Shown here: positions 18,553 through 26,021 of the stretch, piece by piece
Position numbering within the stretch: the stretch's first letter is position 1
Layout: every line of letters starts with the position of its first letter
Assembly: GCA_016125095.1 (NCBI GenBank)
Contig: WGMK01000007.1
Coordinates: forward strand, 62,001-126,000
Direction of reading: 5' to 3'
Length of the DNA: 64,000 nucleotides
Source: Candidatus Hydrogenedens sp.
GTDB taxonomy: Bacteria; Hydrogenedentota; Hydrogenedentia; Hydrogenedentales; JAEUWI01
Program-made: the position numbers and the translations under genes
The notes under the pieces: generated by a model
The model's input: only the letters and a program-made list of their open reading frames with translations
Told to the model about the DNA's origin: nothing
Databases searched by the model: none

Positions 18553-18933
18553 CTATCGGGCGCTTAGCTGCCCCGCGGCAAGAAACAACAGCAGCCACCC
18601 GGCAAGAAAGGCCACCCCGCCGATGGGCGTAATCGCGCCCAGCCAGCGGGTATCGGTCAGCGCCAGCAGATAAAGGCTGCCCGAGAAAATCAGTACGCCA
18701 ACGATCCATGCCCAACCGGCCGCCGGTGTCAGGCGGGATTGCCAGAGCGCGGCAGGCGCCAGGCTCAACGCCAGCAGGGCGAGCGCGTGATAGAACTGAT
18801 ACCGCACGCCCACCTCGAAAATCGCCAGAAATTCCGGGGACAGCCTGGACTTCAATCCATGCGCTGCAAACGCTCCCAGCGCCACGGCGGAGAAACCCAG
18901 CGCGGCAGCGATGCGGAGAAAGAGCGCTTCCAT
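18553..18933 (-). CDS. DUF423 family membrane protein (YgdD-like)
   Basis: 126 residues with four hydrophobic spans. The family signature GAFAAHGLKSRLSPE near the N-terminus and VGVRYQFYHALALL after it are characteristic, and the C-terminal TPIGGVAFLAGWLLL is typical. Function unknown in all bacteria. It starts 4 bases after the bacilliredoxin gene, so the two share an operon. Confidence 0.88.
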   Translation of the reverse strand: MEALFLRIAAALGFSAVALGAFAAHGLKSRLSPEFLAIFEVGVRYQFYHALALLALSLAPAALWQSRLTPAAGWAWIVGVLIFSGSLYLLALTDTRWLGAITPIGGVAFLAGWLLLFLAAGQLSAR

Positions 18934-18937
18934 TCGA

Positions 18938-19453
18938 TCAGTTGCCGGCGTAGCGGTCGATGCTCGAGCCGCAGATCTGCGGCGAATCGTTCGCGTCGTA
19001 CACCTCGGGCGCCACGGACGGCCCCTTGCGCTGGCAGGTCTCGTTGAAAACCGCCGACAGGTTGTTCGCGATATCGACCGCCGACATGCGCTCGATGTGG
19101 CGGCGTTCCAGCACGTGAATCGGCTGGCCGTCCTTGAAGAGCGCGATACACGGCGACGACGGCGCGATTTGCGACATGTAGCCGCGGGCCTGGGCCACCG
19201 CTTCCTGGTCCATGCCGGCGAAAACGGTCACCAGTTCATCGGGGATAAGATCATTCTGCAGGGCGAGCGTAACGCCCGGGCGCGCACCGCCGGCAGCGCA
19301 GCCGCACACGGAATTCACCACGCACAGGACGGTGCCCTCGGTCTTGCTCAGCACGGCGTCCACAGCGTCCGCAGAGTTCAGCGGGCGCACGCCCACATTG
19401 GCGAGTTCCTGCCACATGGGCTTTACCTGCTCGGGATCATACAACGGGGGCAT
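18938..19453 (-). CDS. Bacilliredoxin (BrxA/BrxB, YphP/YqiW family)
   Basis: 171 residues. The thioredoxin-like fold carries the family CGC motif in NSVCGCAAGGARPG, which removes bacillithiol or other low-molecular-weight thiols from proteins. The block APSSPCIALFKDGQPIHVLERRHIE is also conserved in this family. GGAGG abuts an upstream ATG (19462) but sits 9 bases before the ATG at 19453, so I take the latter. Bacillithiol use in this organism is only inferred. It lies upstream of the DUF423 gene. Confidence 0.86.
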   Translation of the reverse strand: MPPLYDPEQVKPMWQELANVGVRPLNSADAVDAVLSKTEGTVLCVVNSVCGCAAGGARPGVTLALQNDLIPDELVTVFAGMDQEAVAQARGYMSQIAPSSPCIALFKDGQPIHVLERRHIERMSAVDIANNLSAVFNETCQRKGPSVAPEVYDANDSPQICGSSIDRYAGN

Positions 19454-19584
19454 ATCAATCATCCTCCTGCAAAGGGTTGTTGCCGGTAGCCGGATTCGGC
19501 CATACTGCTACAAACGCGGAATTTAGGGTACCTTATTCCACCCTGAATGCTTGCAGCGGGGCCTAGTGTAGCGGATTCATACTC

Positions 19585-21963
19585 ATGACAGCACCTTCTG
19601 AGCGCATGATCGTCATGTGCACGGACGATAATCTTTGCGGTCTTCTGGTTTCCCGACTCAGGGAAGCCGCCCCGAGTATTATTTTCGAGCCCTACCTGAA
19701 CGTCGAAGCCGCCCGCGAGGCCGTGTCGGTCGGCTCGCAAATCGGCTGCGTCTTGTGCATGCACTCCTTTTACGGGCCGCTTGCGGAACTTGTGAAAGAG
19801 TTACGCACCGCGGCCGGAGAGCGCGCCTTTCTGGTTATTGCCTGGATGCCGCCGGACTCGGCGCCGGAGCGCCGGATTCAGGCGTTCCAGGACGGGGTCA
19901 TCGACTGCATTGACAGCCACGCCTCGCACGAGGAAGTATCCAGCAAGCTGCGGACCATCAAATATGGCGCGCGTGCCGAGCGGGCACGGCGCGAGGCGAA
20001 CGAACACCTGGCCGCCTTGCTTGGTTCCCGGTCGCGCGACATGCACAACCTGCAGGCCCGGTACGAGTGCGTGTCGGAAGCCACCGTCGATATGTTGTTT
20101 ACCGTCGAGGCGAGCACGACACAGCACCGGATTATCGAGGCGAATCCCGCTGCCGCAGCAAATCTCAATGTCTCGCCACAGCAACTGGTGGGTGAGCCGC
20201 TCATATCCTTTTTGCCGAGGGACTTCGTGGATATTCTCGAGTCGAACATGCGGCTCGTGAGTACCCGCAAGCACGTTACTTTCGACTTGACCTTTCAGGG
20301 GCTCGACGGAAGCCGGTACATGCGCAACGTCGCAGCCTACGGCATTGAATTCGACGGTCAGCCCGCAGTGCAACTGGTGGCCACGCAGCGCCGCATCGAA
20401 ATTGGCCCCCCGGAAGAGAGCGGCCGGTTCCGGCTGATGGCCTCGCGTACGGGGCAGGTCGTATATGAAATGGACGTGGGCAACAATGTCATGAACATTG
20501 GCGGCGCGTTCCGGGAACTGACCGGGTACGAGATCGTCGACCGGCAGCGGTTTCCCATCTCCCGATGGCGGGAACTGGTTCACCCGGACGATCTGGCCGG
20601 GGTGTTGCAGACTATCCGCGATACGCTCTCCATCGCCGGAAAATGGCAGACGGAGTACCGGCTTCGCTACAGCGACGGCTCGTTCCGGCATGTGGAAGAC
20701 ACTGGGGTATGTATTCCCGGGAAAGACGGCCGTGCCGCGCGCGTTGTGGGCACCATCAAAGACATCACCCACCGTATCGAGGCCGAGGAAAATCGGCGTC
20801 GCCTGCATGAGGAAGGCTTGCATTCGCAGAAGCTGGAAAGCCTCGGCGTGTTGGCCGGCGGCATCGCCCACGACTTCAATAACATCCTCGCGGCCATCAT
20901 CGGGCTGACCGCGCTGGCGCTGCACGACATCGAGGAGGGCACGCCGCTGCACGAGGACCTGAGCGAGGTGCTGCAGGCAGGCAATCGCGCGAAGGAACTG
21001 GTGCGGCAGATACTCATGTTCAGCCGCCAGCAGGACACCGAGCGGGTACCGGTGCAGTTGCATCTGGTGGCGGGGGAGGTGCTGAAGCTCGTGCGTGCCA
21101 CGGCACCGCCCAACGTGCGGATTGTTGAACGCTTCGATCACGACGCGGGCAATGTACTGGCGAATCCGGCGCAGTTGCACCAGGTCATCATGAACTATTG
21201 CACCAACGCCGTACACGCGGTGCGGCAGCGGGGCGGAGTAATCCAAGTCATCATCGAACGGCTCGAACTCGGGGCTTCCGCCGGGTCGCTGCATCCGCGA
21301 TTAACCCCCGGTGCCTGGATACGACTCGCCGTAACCGACGATGGCCACGGTATGTCGGAGCATGTGCGCCAGCGCATCTTCGATCCGTTCTTTACCACCA
21401 AGCCGCCGGGCGAGGGCACTGGGATGGGGCTCGCCGTGGTCCACGGGATCGTCTCCGAGCACCGTGGCGTGGTGGACGTGCAGTCGAGACCGGGCTCCGG
21501 TACGGTTTTCTATACCTATTTTCCGGCGGCCGAGGTGGCCCCGCCGGAAGTCGAGCCCGCATCGCAGGAAACCCCATCGGGAATCGAGCGAATTCTGACC
21601 GTAATCCCCGAACAAATGGTCGCGCGTTTCGCGAACTCGACGCTGAAGCGGCTCGGGTATGAAGTGGTGGAGGCGAGGAACGCCTCGGAAGCGATCAAGC
21701 GTCTTCAGGACGCCCCCGGAATCGACGCGCTTATCGCAGATACCCGTCTCGATGATGCAACGCTGGAGCAACTGTTGAAGCTGGTCTGGGAAGCCGTCCC
21801 CGGGATGCGCTTGCTGCTGCTGGCGGGACCCGACGAATCCGGGGCTGTAGAGCCGCTGACCGAGGACGAACGGGTTCACATGCTGCGCAAGCCCATGAGC
21901 TTTGAAGAACTCGCCCGCGCCACGCGCAACCTGCTGGATGCGGCCGCGGGGGTTTCGTCTTAA
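19585..21963 (+). CDS. Hybrid PAS sensor histidine kinase with degenerate receiver domains
   Basis: 792 residues, no membrane span. In order: an N-terminal receiver-like domain (about 1-125) without a clear phospho-acceptor; PAS domain 1 (about 165-265); PAS domain 2 with the PAC tail (about 280-395, RWRELVHPDDL and VVGTIKDITHRIE); the HisKA helix GGIAHDFNNILAAIIG with its histidine near residue 430; an HATPase with MNYCTNAVHA, VTDDGHGMS and GTGMGLAVVHGI; and a C-terminal receiver (about 660-785). The C-terminal receiver keeps an aspartate in LIADTRLDD and a lysine in RKPMS, but has VIPEQ where the acidic pair normally sits. Likely cytoplasmic. It has no cognate partner nearby. Confidence 0.85.
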   Translation: MTAPSERMIVMCTDDNLCGLLVSRLREAAPSIIFEPYLNVEAAREAVSVGSQIGCVLCMHSFYGPLAELVKELRTAAGERAFLVIAWMPPDSAPERRIQAFQDGVIDCIDSHASHEEVSSKLRTIKYGARAERARREANEHLAALLGSRSRDMHNLQARYECVSEATVDMLFTVEASTTQHRIIEANPAAAANLNVSPQQLVGEPLISFLPRDFVDILESNMRLVSTRKHVTFDLTFQGLDGSRYMRNVAAYGIEFDGQPAVQLVATQRRIEIGPPEESGRFRLMASRTGQVVYEMDVGNNVMNIGGAFRELTGYEIVDRQRFPISRWRELVHPDDLAGVLQTIRDTLSIAGKWQTEYRLRYSDGSFRHVEDTGVCIPGKDGRAARVVGTIKDITHRIEAEENRRRLHEEGLHSQKLESLGVLAGGIAHDFNNILAAIIGLTALALHDIEEGTPLHEDLSEVLQAGNRAKELVRQILMFSRQQDTERVPVQLHLVAGEVLKLVRATAPPNVRIVERFDHDAGNVLANPAQLHQVIMNYCTNAVHAVRQRGGVIQVIIERLELGASAGSLHPRLTPGAWIRLAVTDDGHGMSEHVRQRIFDPFFTTKPPGEGTGMGLAVVHGIVSEHRGVVDVQSRPGSGTVFYTYFPAAEVAPPEVEPASQETPSGIERILTVIPEQMVARFANSTLKRLGYEVVEARNASEAIKRLQDAPGIDALIADTRLDDATLEQLLKLVWEAVPGMRLLLLAGPDESGAVEPLTEDERVHMLRKPMSFEELARATRNLLDAAAGVSS

Positions 21964-21972
21964 TCGGAAAGG

Positions 21973-22599
21973 CTACTTGGCGAGCTTCAGCAGATTGCCG
22001 GTCGTGTCCTGCTTCTTGCTCAGTCCGTGCTCTGCCCGGCCGGGTACGTAGCGCATCTGGGCGCGCTCGCGGCGGTCCAGATTCTGATACGGATCCCGTT
22101 CTTGGGCCGCCGCCGCGCGCTTCTCACGGATTTCCTCGGCATTGTCCAGCCGGATGCGTACCTTCTCGTCGCTCTCCGCGGGCTTCTTGTCTACCAGTTT
22201 CTGAACCGGGTAGAGCGGCAGGGTGGAAGCCGCGTCGCGTACGTTGCGCAGCAGCAGTTCGTTGTCGATGACTTCGTTCCACTTGTGCGTCTGCTTGAAT
22301 TCGTCCTTTTCCAGGGGCGCAAACAGCAGGCCGTTCCAGGACTGGTTGCCCAGTTCGATAACGCCGATGCCCGCACCGCGCAAGGCCTCGACCGAACCCA
22401 CCACGGGGGTGTTCATGTTGCCGTCGCGCAGCCCCTTGAGGGTCTGGTAGGGTACGGCCAGCACCCCGTTGGCCACCCACTTGTAAATCCGCATGGCCGG
22501 CTCTTCAGGATTGCCGAAGGAATCGGTCGTCGTGGGCTCGACGCTCCAGGCCGGGGCCACGGCGAGCGCCGCCAGGGCGATCAGGGGAAGGACGCGCAT
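21973..22599 (-). CDS. Secreted protein, weakly like TIGR04073 exosortase-associated proteins
   Basis: 208 residues. A signal peptide (MRVLPLIALAALAVAPAWS) is followed by RIYKWVANGVLAVPYQTLKGL and GAGIGVIELGNQSWNGLLFAPL. These resemble from memory the small exported proteins annotated as TIGR04073, though the C-terminal third (charged, DNAEEIREKRAAAAQERD) is not part of that family as I know it. I use the ATG at 22599, which has GGGAG 8 bases upstream; a TTG 15 bases earlier lacks one. A strong promoter precedes it on this strand. Function unknown. Confidence 0.55.
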   Translation of the reverse strand: MRVLPLIALAALAVAPAWSVEPTTTDSFGNPEEPAMRIYKWVANGVLAVPYQTLKGLRDGNMNTPVVGSVEALRGAGIGVIELGNQSWNGLLFAPLEKDEFKQTHKWNEVIDNELLLRNVRDAASTLPLYPVQKLVDKKPAESDEKVRIRLDNAEEIREKRAAAAQERDPYQNLDRRERAQMRYVPGRAEHGLSKKQDTTGNLLKLAK

Positions 22600-22628
22600 G
22601 TTTCTCACTCCCAAGGTTGGCTGCGGCT

Positions 22629-22657
22629 ATTGTACCGATCTCGGCAATTGTTGACAA
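22629..22657 (-). promoter_or_regulatory. Sigma70-type promoter for the exported protein
   Basis: On the minus strand: TTGTCA, 17 bases, TACAAT. Five of six bases match in each box. The transcription start falls about 20 bases before the ATG at 22599. Confidence 0.65.
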
Positions 22658-22869
22658 GTGTGAACCAACACCCTTGCGGCGGCTCCCGAAACGGTAGATA
22701 AATTCGCGCTTGAATTGGAGTTCCGTTGTTTGCTAATCTTCCGCGTCCGCCATCCGCTGCTTCGTCAGTATCGCGCGGATTGTATGCGGACGAGCCGTAT
22801 CCAAGTCGGCCGTCCGGTGCTGCGCTGGCGCGCAGCACCCGGGAGTGGAACTTTCAGAGGAATCGAACA

Positions 22870-23298
22870 GTGAAGACCTATGTGCCGAAACAGGGCGAGG
22901 TGAAGCGCAACTGGCATGTCATCGACGCCGAGGGCCAAGTGCTCGGGCGCGTGGCCGTGGAAGCGGCCAAGCTGCTGCGCGGAAAACACAAGCCACAGTA
23001 TACGCCGTACCTCGATTGCGGCGATCATGTGATCGTCATCAACGCCGAGAAGATCCGGGTTACGGGTACGAAGGCGGAGAACAAGATGTACTACCGTCAC
23101 AGCGGTTACCCGGGCGGCCTCACCGAGGCCGCCTACCGCGAAGTGATGGAAAAGCACCCGACGCGCGTGCTCGAGCTTGCCATAAAGGGCATGCTGCCGC
23201 ACAACCGCCTGGGCCGCAAGCTGGCCACGAACTTCCGTGTGTACGCCGGCGCGGAGCACCCCCACGTAGCCCAAAACGCCGCCCCGCGCGACCTGTAG
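22870..23298 (+). CDS. rplM: 50S ribosomal protein L13
   Basis: 142 residues from the GTG at 22870, the same length as the E. coli protein. The conserved N-terminus [49 protein letters not shown] and [18 protein letters not shown] leave no doubt. GAGGA lies 8 bases before the GTG. The frame is open back to 22726, but that stretch does not look like L13. A weak -35/-10 pair (TTGAAT-N18-TAATCT at 22710) may drive it. It is co-transcribed with rpsI, 15 bases downstream. Confidence 0.96.
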   Translation: MKTYVPKQGEVKRNWHVIDAEGQVLGRVAVEAAKLLRGKHKPQYTPYLDCGDHVIVINAEKIRVTGTKAENKMYYRHSGYPGGLTEAAYREVMEKHPTRVLELAIKGMLPHNRLGRKLATNFRVYAGAEHPHVAQNAAPRDL

Positions 23299-23313
23299 GA
23301 GCCGTTTTAGACC

Positions 23314-23721
23314 ATGGCAAGCATTGATCCGAATACGAAAGAAGTTGTGACCGTCGGTCGTCGTAAGCGTGCCTCGGCCCGCGTGCGTATCACCCCGGGC
23401 AACGGCCAGTTTATCGTGAACGGCCGCCCGGTCGATGAATACCTCGCCCGCGGCGTGCTGGTTCAGGTGGCTCGTCAGCCCTTCGACGTGACCGGCACGG
23501 TCGATCGTTTCGACGTCCGCGCGATTGTCGATGGTGGCGGCCTCAGCGGTCAGGCCGGCGCACTGCGCCACGGCGTGGCCCGCGCCCTGTGCAAGGTGGA
23601 CGAGAACTACCACTCGCCGCTAAAGCATGCCGGCCTGCTGACCCGCGACCCCCGCGAGGTGGAGCGCAAGAAGTACGGCCGCCCCGGCGCCCGCAAGCGC
23701 TTCCAGTTCTCCAAGCGCTAA
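23314..23721 (+). CDS. rpsI: 30S ribosomal protein S9
   Basis: 135 residues. The family blocks [49 protein letters not shown] and the basic C-terminal tail [11 protein letters not shown] that reaches the decoding site are present. AGGAG precedes the ATG. It forms the usual rplM-rpsI pair and is closed by a strong terminator. Confidence 0.97.
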   Translation: MASIDPNTKEVVTVGRRKRASARVRITPGNGQFIVNGRPVDEYLARGVLVQVARQPFDVTGTVDRFDVRAIVDGGGLSGQAGALRHGVARALCKVDENYHSPLKHAGLLTRDPREVERKKYGRPGARKRFQFSKR

Positions 23722-23746
23722 ACAAAACACCACATCTGGTACCTCG

Positions 23747-23785
23747 ATTCGTGGCTCATCGCAAGATGGGCCACGAATTTTTTTT
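23747..23785 (+). terminator. Rho-independent terminator after rpsI
   Basis: A 14-base-pair stem (ATTCGTGGCTCATC with its partner, one G-T pair) and GCAA tetraloop, followed by a run of eight T residues. Confidence 0.88.
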
Positions 23786-23803
23786 GCCTGCGCATATTCA
23801 TGC

Positions 23804-23832
23804 TTGACAAAGGCGCGGTTCGTGTGTATGTT
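23804..23832 (+). promoter_or_regulatory. Consensus sigma70-type promoter of a short transcript
   Basis: TTGACA, 17 bases, TATGTT, lying just after the rpsI terminator. It starts a separate transcript of about 280 bases that ends at the hairpin 24085-24120. Confidence 0.75.
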
Positions 23833-23903
23833 CGCGCCAGGTCGGAAGTCCCCTCTGGGCCGAAGCGACTCGATAGGGAGTTCGCTGGATGCTTGGAGAC
23901 GGC

Positions 23904-23920
23904 AGAAAGGAGGTGATCCA
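23904..23920 (+). promoter_or_regulatory. Extended Shine-Dalgarno, 17-base complement of the 16S rRNA 3' end
   Basis: AGAAAGGAGGTGATCCA is the exact reverse complement of the usual bacterial 16S rRNA 3' tail, far longer than the 4-6 bases normal for a ribosome binding site. The GGAGG core is 10 bases before the ATG at 23924. A second AGGAGG occurs at 24031-24036 in the same transcript. Confidence 0.7.
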
Positions 23921-23923
23921 TCC

Positions 23924-24049
23924 ATGGAAAGTCCGGGAACGCCCGGCGCTGGTAGTCGGCGCAGGGAATTTGCAGTAGCGGGTAACCAGAAGGTGGGTCT
24001 ATCTATCAACCGTATGAAGATGGATTCGACAGGAGGTTACGCGAGTTAG
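23924..24049 (+). CDS. Possible 41-residue small protein under an extreme ribosome binding site
   Basis: Begins MESPGTPGAGSRRREF and ends MKMDSTGGYAS. It is glycine- and arginine-containing, with no membrane span and no cysteine. I do not recognise it. Support comes from context: a consensus promoter, the 17-base anti-SD match 3 bases before the ATG, a proper stop, and a terminator, all between two terminators and convergent to the response regulator. Small basic ribosome-associated proteins in other phyla are known to have similarly long ribosome binding sites, but this one is not lysine-rich. The RNA itself, rather than the peptide, may be the product. Confidence 0.45.
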   Translation: MESPGTPGAGSRRREFAVAGNQKVGLSINRMKMDSTGGYAS

Positions 24050-24084
24050 CTTGCAAACCGCGTACGACAACCAGCCAATATCTC

Positions 24085-24120
24085 GAAGCCGGAGGCTTGC
24101 GCCTCCGGCTTCCTATTTTT
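24085..24120 (+). terminator. Rho-independent terminator of the short transcript
   Basis: A perfect 12-base-pair stem (GAAGCCGGAGGC with its complement) and TTGC loop followed by CTATTTTT. The hairpin directly follows the stop codon of the convergent response regulator and may also protect that mRNA. Confidence 0.85.
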
Positions 24121-24823
24121 CGTGGTTCAAGCCGTACTCGTCCAACTGGTTTTGCAGACAGTGCGGACACAACCCGTGGGTAAACTCGGTCGTAAAGGTT
24201 TTCGCCACAACGACTTCGAAGTTTTCCCAATTGCCCTCGGGGTTCCGTATCTTCCGGCAAACCGAGCAGACCGGTATCAGGCCCTTGAGCGCGGTAATGG
24301 TCTCCAACATCTCCGCCATGCGGTCGAGGAGCTCGTCGCGTTCCCGTTCGAGCAGCGCGCGCTCTTTGGCTTTCTTTACCTTTTCGGGCAGGATGGTCAA
24401 GTAATTTCCCGCGACATCCTTGATGACGTAGGCGGCGGCACCCTCGCTCAACAGGGTCGCAGCCAGGCGCTCGTTACCCGCCCCGGTGACCATGATGGAC
24501 GGGACATGGAGTTCGTTCAGCAGGTGGAGGATATCCAGCGAGTTGCCATCGGGCAGGTCGTAGTCGAGGATGGCGACATCGAAGTAGGCCGACCGGGCGG
24601 CTTGGCGCGCATGTTCGATGGTGTCCGTCTCGAAGATGGACGCCCCCTGCTCCAGTCCCGACAAGGCCCGTTTCACGGCGCGCCGGTCGATGGGGTCATC
24701 CTCGAGTACCAGCAGACGCGTGGGGCGGTCTTGCGGACGCCGCAATGCATAGGGCGTCATCGTGCCCAACGCCGCACGAACGCGTTCGACTTTCAGGCGT
24801 GCGGCATCGGTTACTTCGGTCAT
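24113..24823 (-). CDS. Response regulator with C-terminal zinc-ribbon-like tail
   Basis: 236 residues. The receiver domain spans about residues 35-155: the acidic pair in LLVLEDDP, phospho-acceptor Asp87 in VAILDYDLPDG, and the lysine in AYVIKD. A short coiled coil (KAKERALLERERDELLDRM) leads to a C-terminal segment CSVCRKIRN through HGLCPHC, the cysteine-paired tail found on many stand-alone response regulators. There is no DNA-binding domain. The ATG at 24823 overlaps the kinase stop (ATGA) and has GGAGG upstream. It is the cognate partner of the ethylene-receptor-like kinase. Confidence 0.88.
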   Translation of the reverse strand: MTEVTDAARLKVERVRAALGTMTPYALRRPQDRPTRLLVLEDDPIDRRAVKRALSGLEQGASIFETDTIEHARQAARSAYFDVAILDYDLPDGNSLDILHLLNELHVPSIMVTGAGNERLAATLLSEGAAAYVIKDVAGNYLTILPEKVKKAKERALLERERDELLDRMAEMLETITALKGLIPVCSVCRKIRNPEGNWENFEVVVAKTFTTEFTHGLCPHCLQNQLDEYGLNHEK

Positions 24824-25956
24824 TGCCCGTCCTCCAGAGACGCGATCTGAGCATTCATTGCGCCTTGGGCATTGTACCATGCGGCCATGGCCGGCCGGGC
24901 GCGCGGTATGGTGAAGTGAAACGAAGTTCCGCCGCCGCCTTCCGACTCCGCCCAGATAAGCCCGCCGTGGCGTTGAACCATGCGCTGGACGATTTGAAGC
25001 CCGATGCCGTGCTCCTCGCCGTTCTGCAATGCCGACTCTGCGGACGGTTCGAACAGCCGCTCTATATCCTCGCGGGACATGCCGGCGCCGTGGTCCCGGA
25101 CGGTGAAACAGTGCTCGGTATGGGAGGACTGAACAGACACGTCGATTCGCCCTGCTGTGCCGCTGGTATGGCGTGCGGCATTGTCGAGCAGGTTTTGAAA
25201 GACCTGATAGATCTGGGTGGGGTCCGCAGTAATGACCGGGAAATCACCGTGACGCTGGTATTGCATCCGGGTGCCCGTGAGCGTCCGGGTCGCCGCGTCA
25301 TCGCAGATCTCGCCGGTATCGACGGATACCCAGCCATCGGCCGCCTGGGGGCCGCGGCTGTAGGCGAGCACGCGCTCAATGAGCGATTCCATGTGGTCGA
25401 CGCGCTGCTGCAGGTCGGCAATGTGCGCGCGCGCATCGGTCTGCTCGGGCGTCAGTTCCTCGTCGAGCCATTCGGAAAGCCTGCGGATGCCGCGCAGCGG
25501 GGCGCGCAGATCGTGCGACACCACGCGCGCGAATTCCTCCAGGTCCTGGTTGGCCTGGCGCAGTTGGATGTTCACCGTTTCGATGCCGGGGTAGCGCATG
25601 GCGATGGGCACCACGCGAATGAGCGCGAACACCGTAAGCCACGAGACGATGGCGGTGATGACCTTCGCGATGGCGGATACCCTGTAGATGGGCTCCCAGA
25701 AGATCACGGCCTCGATAAAATGGGTGCTGCCGCAGGCCACGATGAAGATGCCGAACAACCAGAACACCCGGGGGAAGGGGACATCGCGGCGCTTGCTGAC
25801 GAAGTAGACGAGGACGCAGGGAATGGCCATGTAGGCGCCCCAGACCAGGAGATCCGAGATGACATGGGTCCAGCCGTGCAGGTCCGTCCAGTTGCCGCAA
25901 TACCATCGGGGCATGAAATCCGAAGTGTCGAACAAGGACATGAATAACGCATACAT
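24820..25956 (-). CDS. Membrane histidine kinase with ETR1-like (ethylene-receptor-type) sensor domain
   Basis: 378 residues. Three transmembrane spans (about 30-52, 63-87, 92-117) form the sensor. Asp35, Tyr42, Ile45, Pro46, Cys75 and His79 occupy the same relative spacing as Asp25, Tyr32, Ile35, Pro36, Cys65 and His69 of Arabidopsis ETR1, the copper(I) and ethylene site. The visible stretches are ISDLLVWGAYMAIP and FIVACGSTHFIEA. There is no GAF domain; a coiled linker leads to HisKA (VVSHDLRAPLRG, His148) and HATPase (QNLLDNAARHT, DHGAGMS, GIGLQIV). GGAGG lies 8 bases before the ATG. It heads a two-gene operon with the response regulator. Confidence 0.92.
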   Translation of the reverse strand: MYALFMSLFDTSDFMPRWYCGNWTDLHGWTHVISDLLVWGAYMAIPCVLVYFVSKRRDVPFPRVFWLFGIFIVACGSTHFIEAVIFWEPIYRVSAIAKVITAIVSWLTVFALIRVVPIAMRYPGIETVNIQLRQANQDLEEFARVVSHDLRAPLRGIRRLSEWLDEELTPEQTDARAHIADLQQRVDHMESLIERVLAYSRGPQAADGWVSVDTGEICDDAATRTLTGTRMQYQRHGDFPVITADPTQIYQVFQNLLDNAARHTSGTAGRIDVSVQSSHTEHCFTVRDHGAGMSREDIERLFEPSAESALQNGEEHGIGLQIVQRMVQRHGGLIWAESEGGGGTSFHFTIPRARPAMAAWYNAQGAMNAQIASLEDGQ

Positions 25957-26021
25957 GAAGACGCCCTCCGCACTACATTGCCGGGGAGGATTGTAGCACG
26001 GAATACGAACGCGTGCGGGAG

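Noticed and set aside
22651..22679. TTGACA at 22651 as a plus-strand rplM promoter
   Set aside because: No -10 box at 16-18 bases; the same bases form part of a better promoter on the minus strand.
23904..23920. A fragment of an antisense 16S rRNA gene
   Set aside because: The match to the 16S tail stops after 17 bases and nothing else of the rRNA is present; the position 3 bases before an ATG fits a ribosome binding site.
24008..24060. A tmRNA-like GGATTCGAC in the short transcript
   Set aside because: No tRNA-like acceptor end, no typical tag ORF, and the transcript ends in a hairpin terminator instead.
24051..24404. An ORF running from the short transcript through the terminator into the response regulator
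   Set aside because: It crosses a strong terminator and is antisense to the response regulator.
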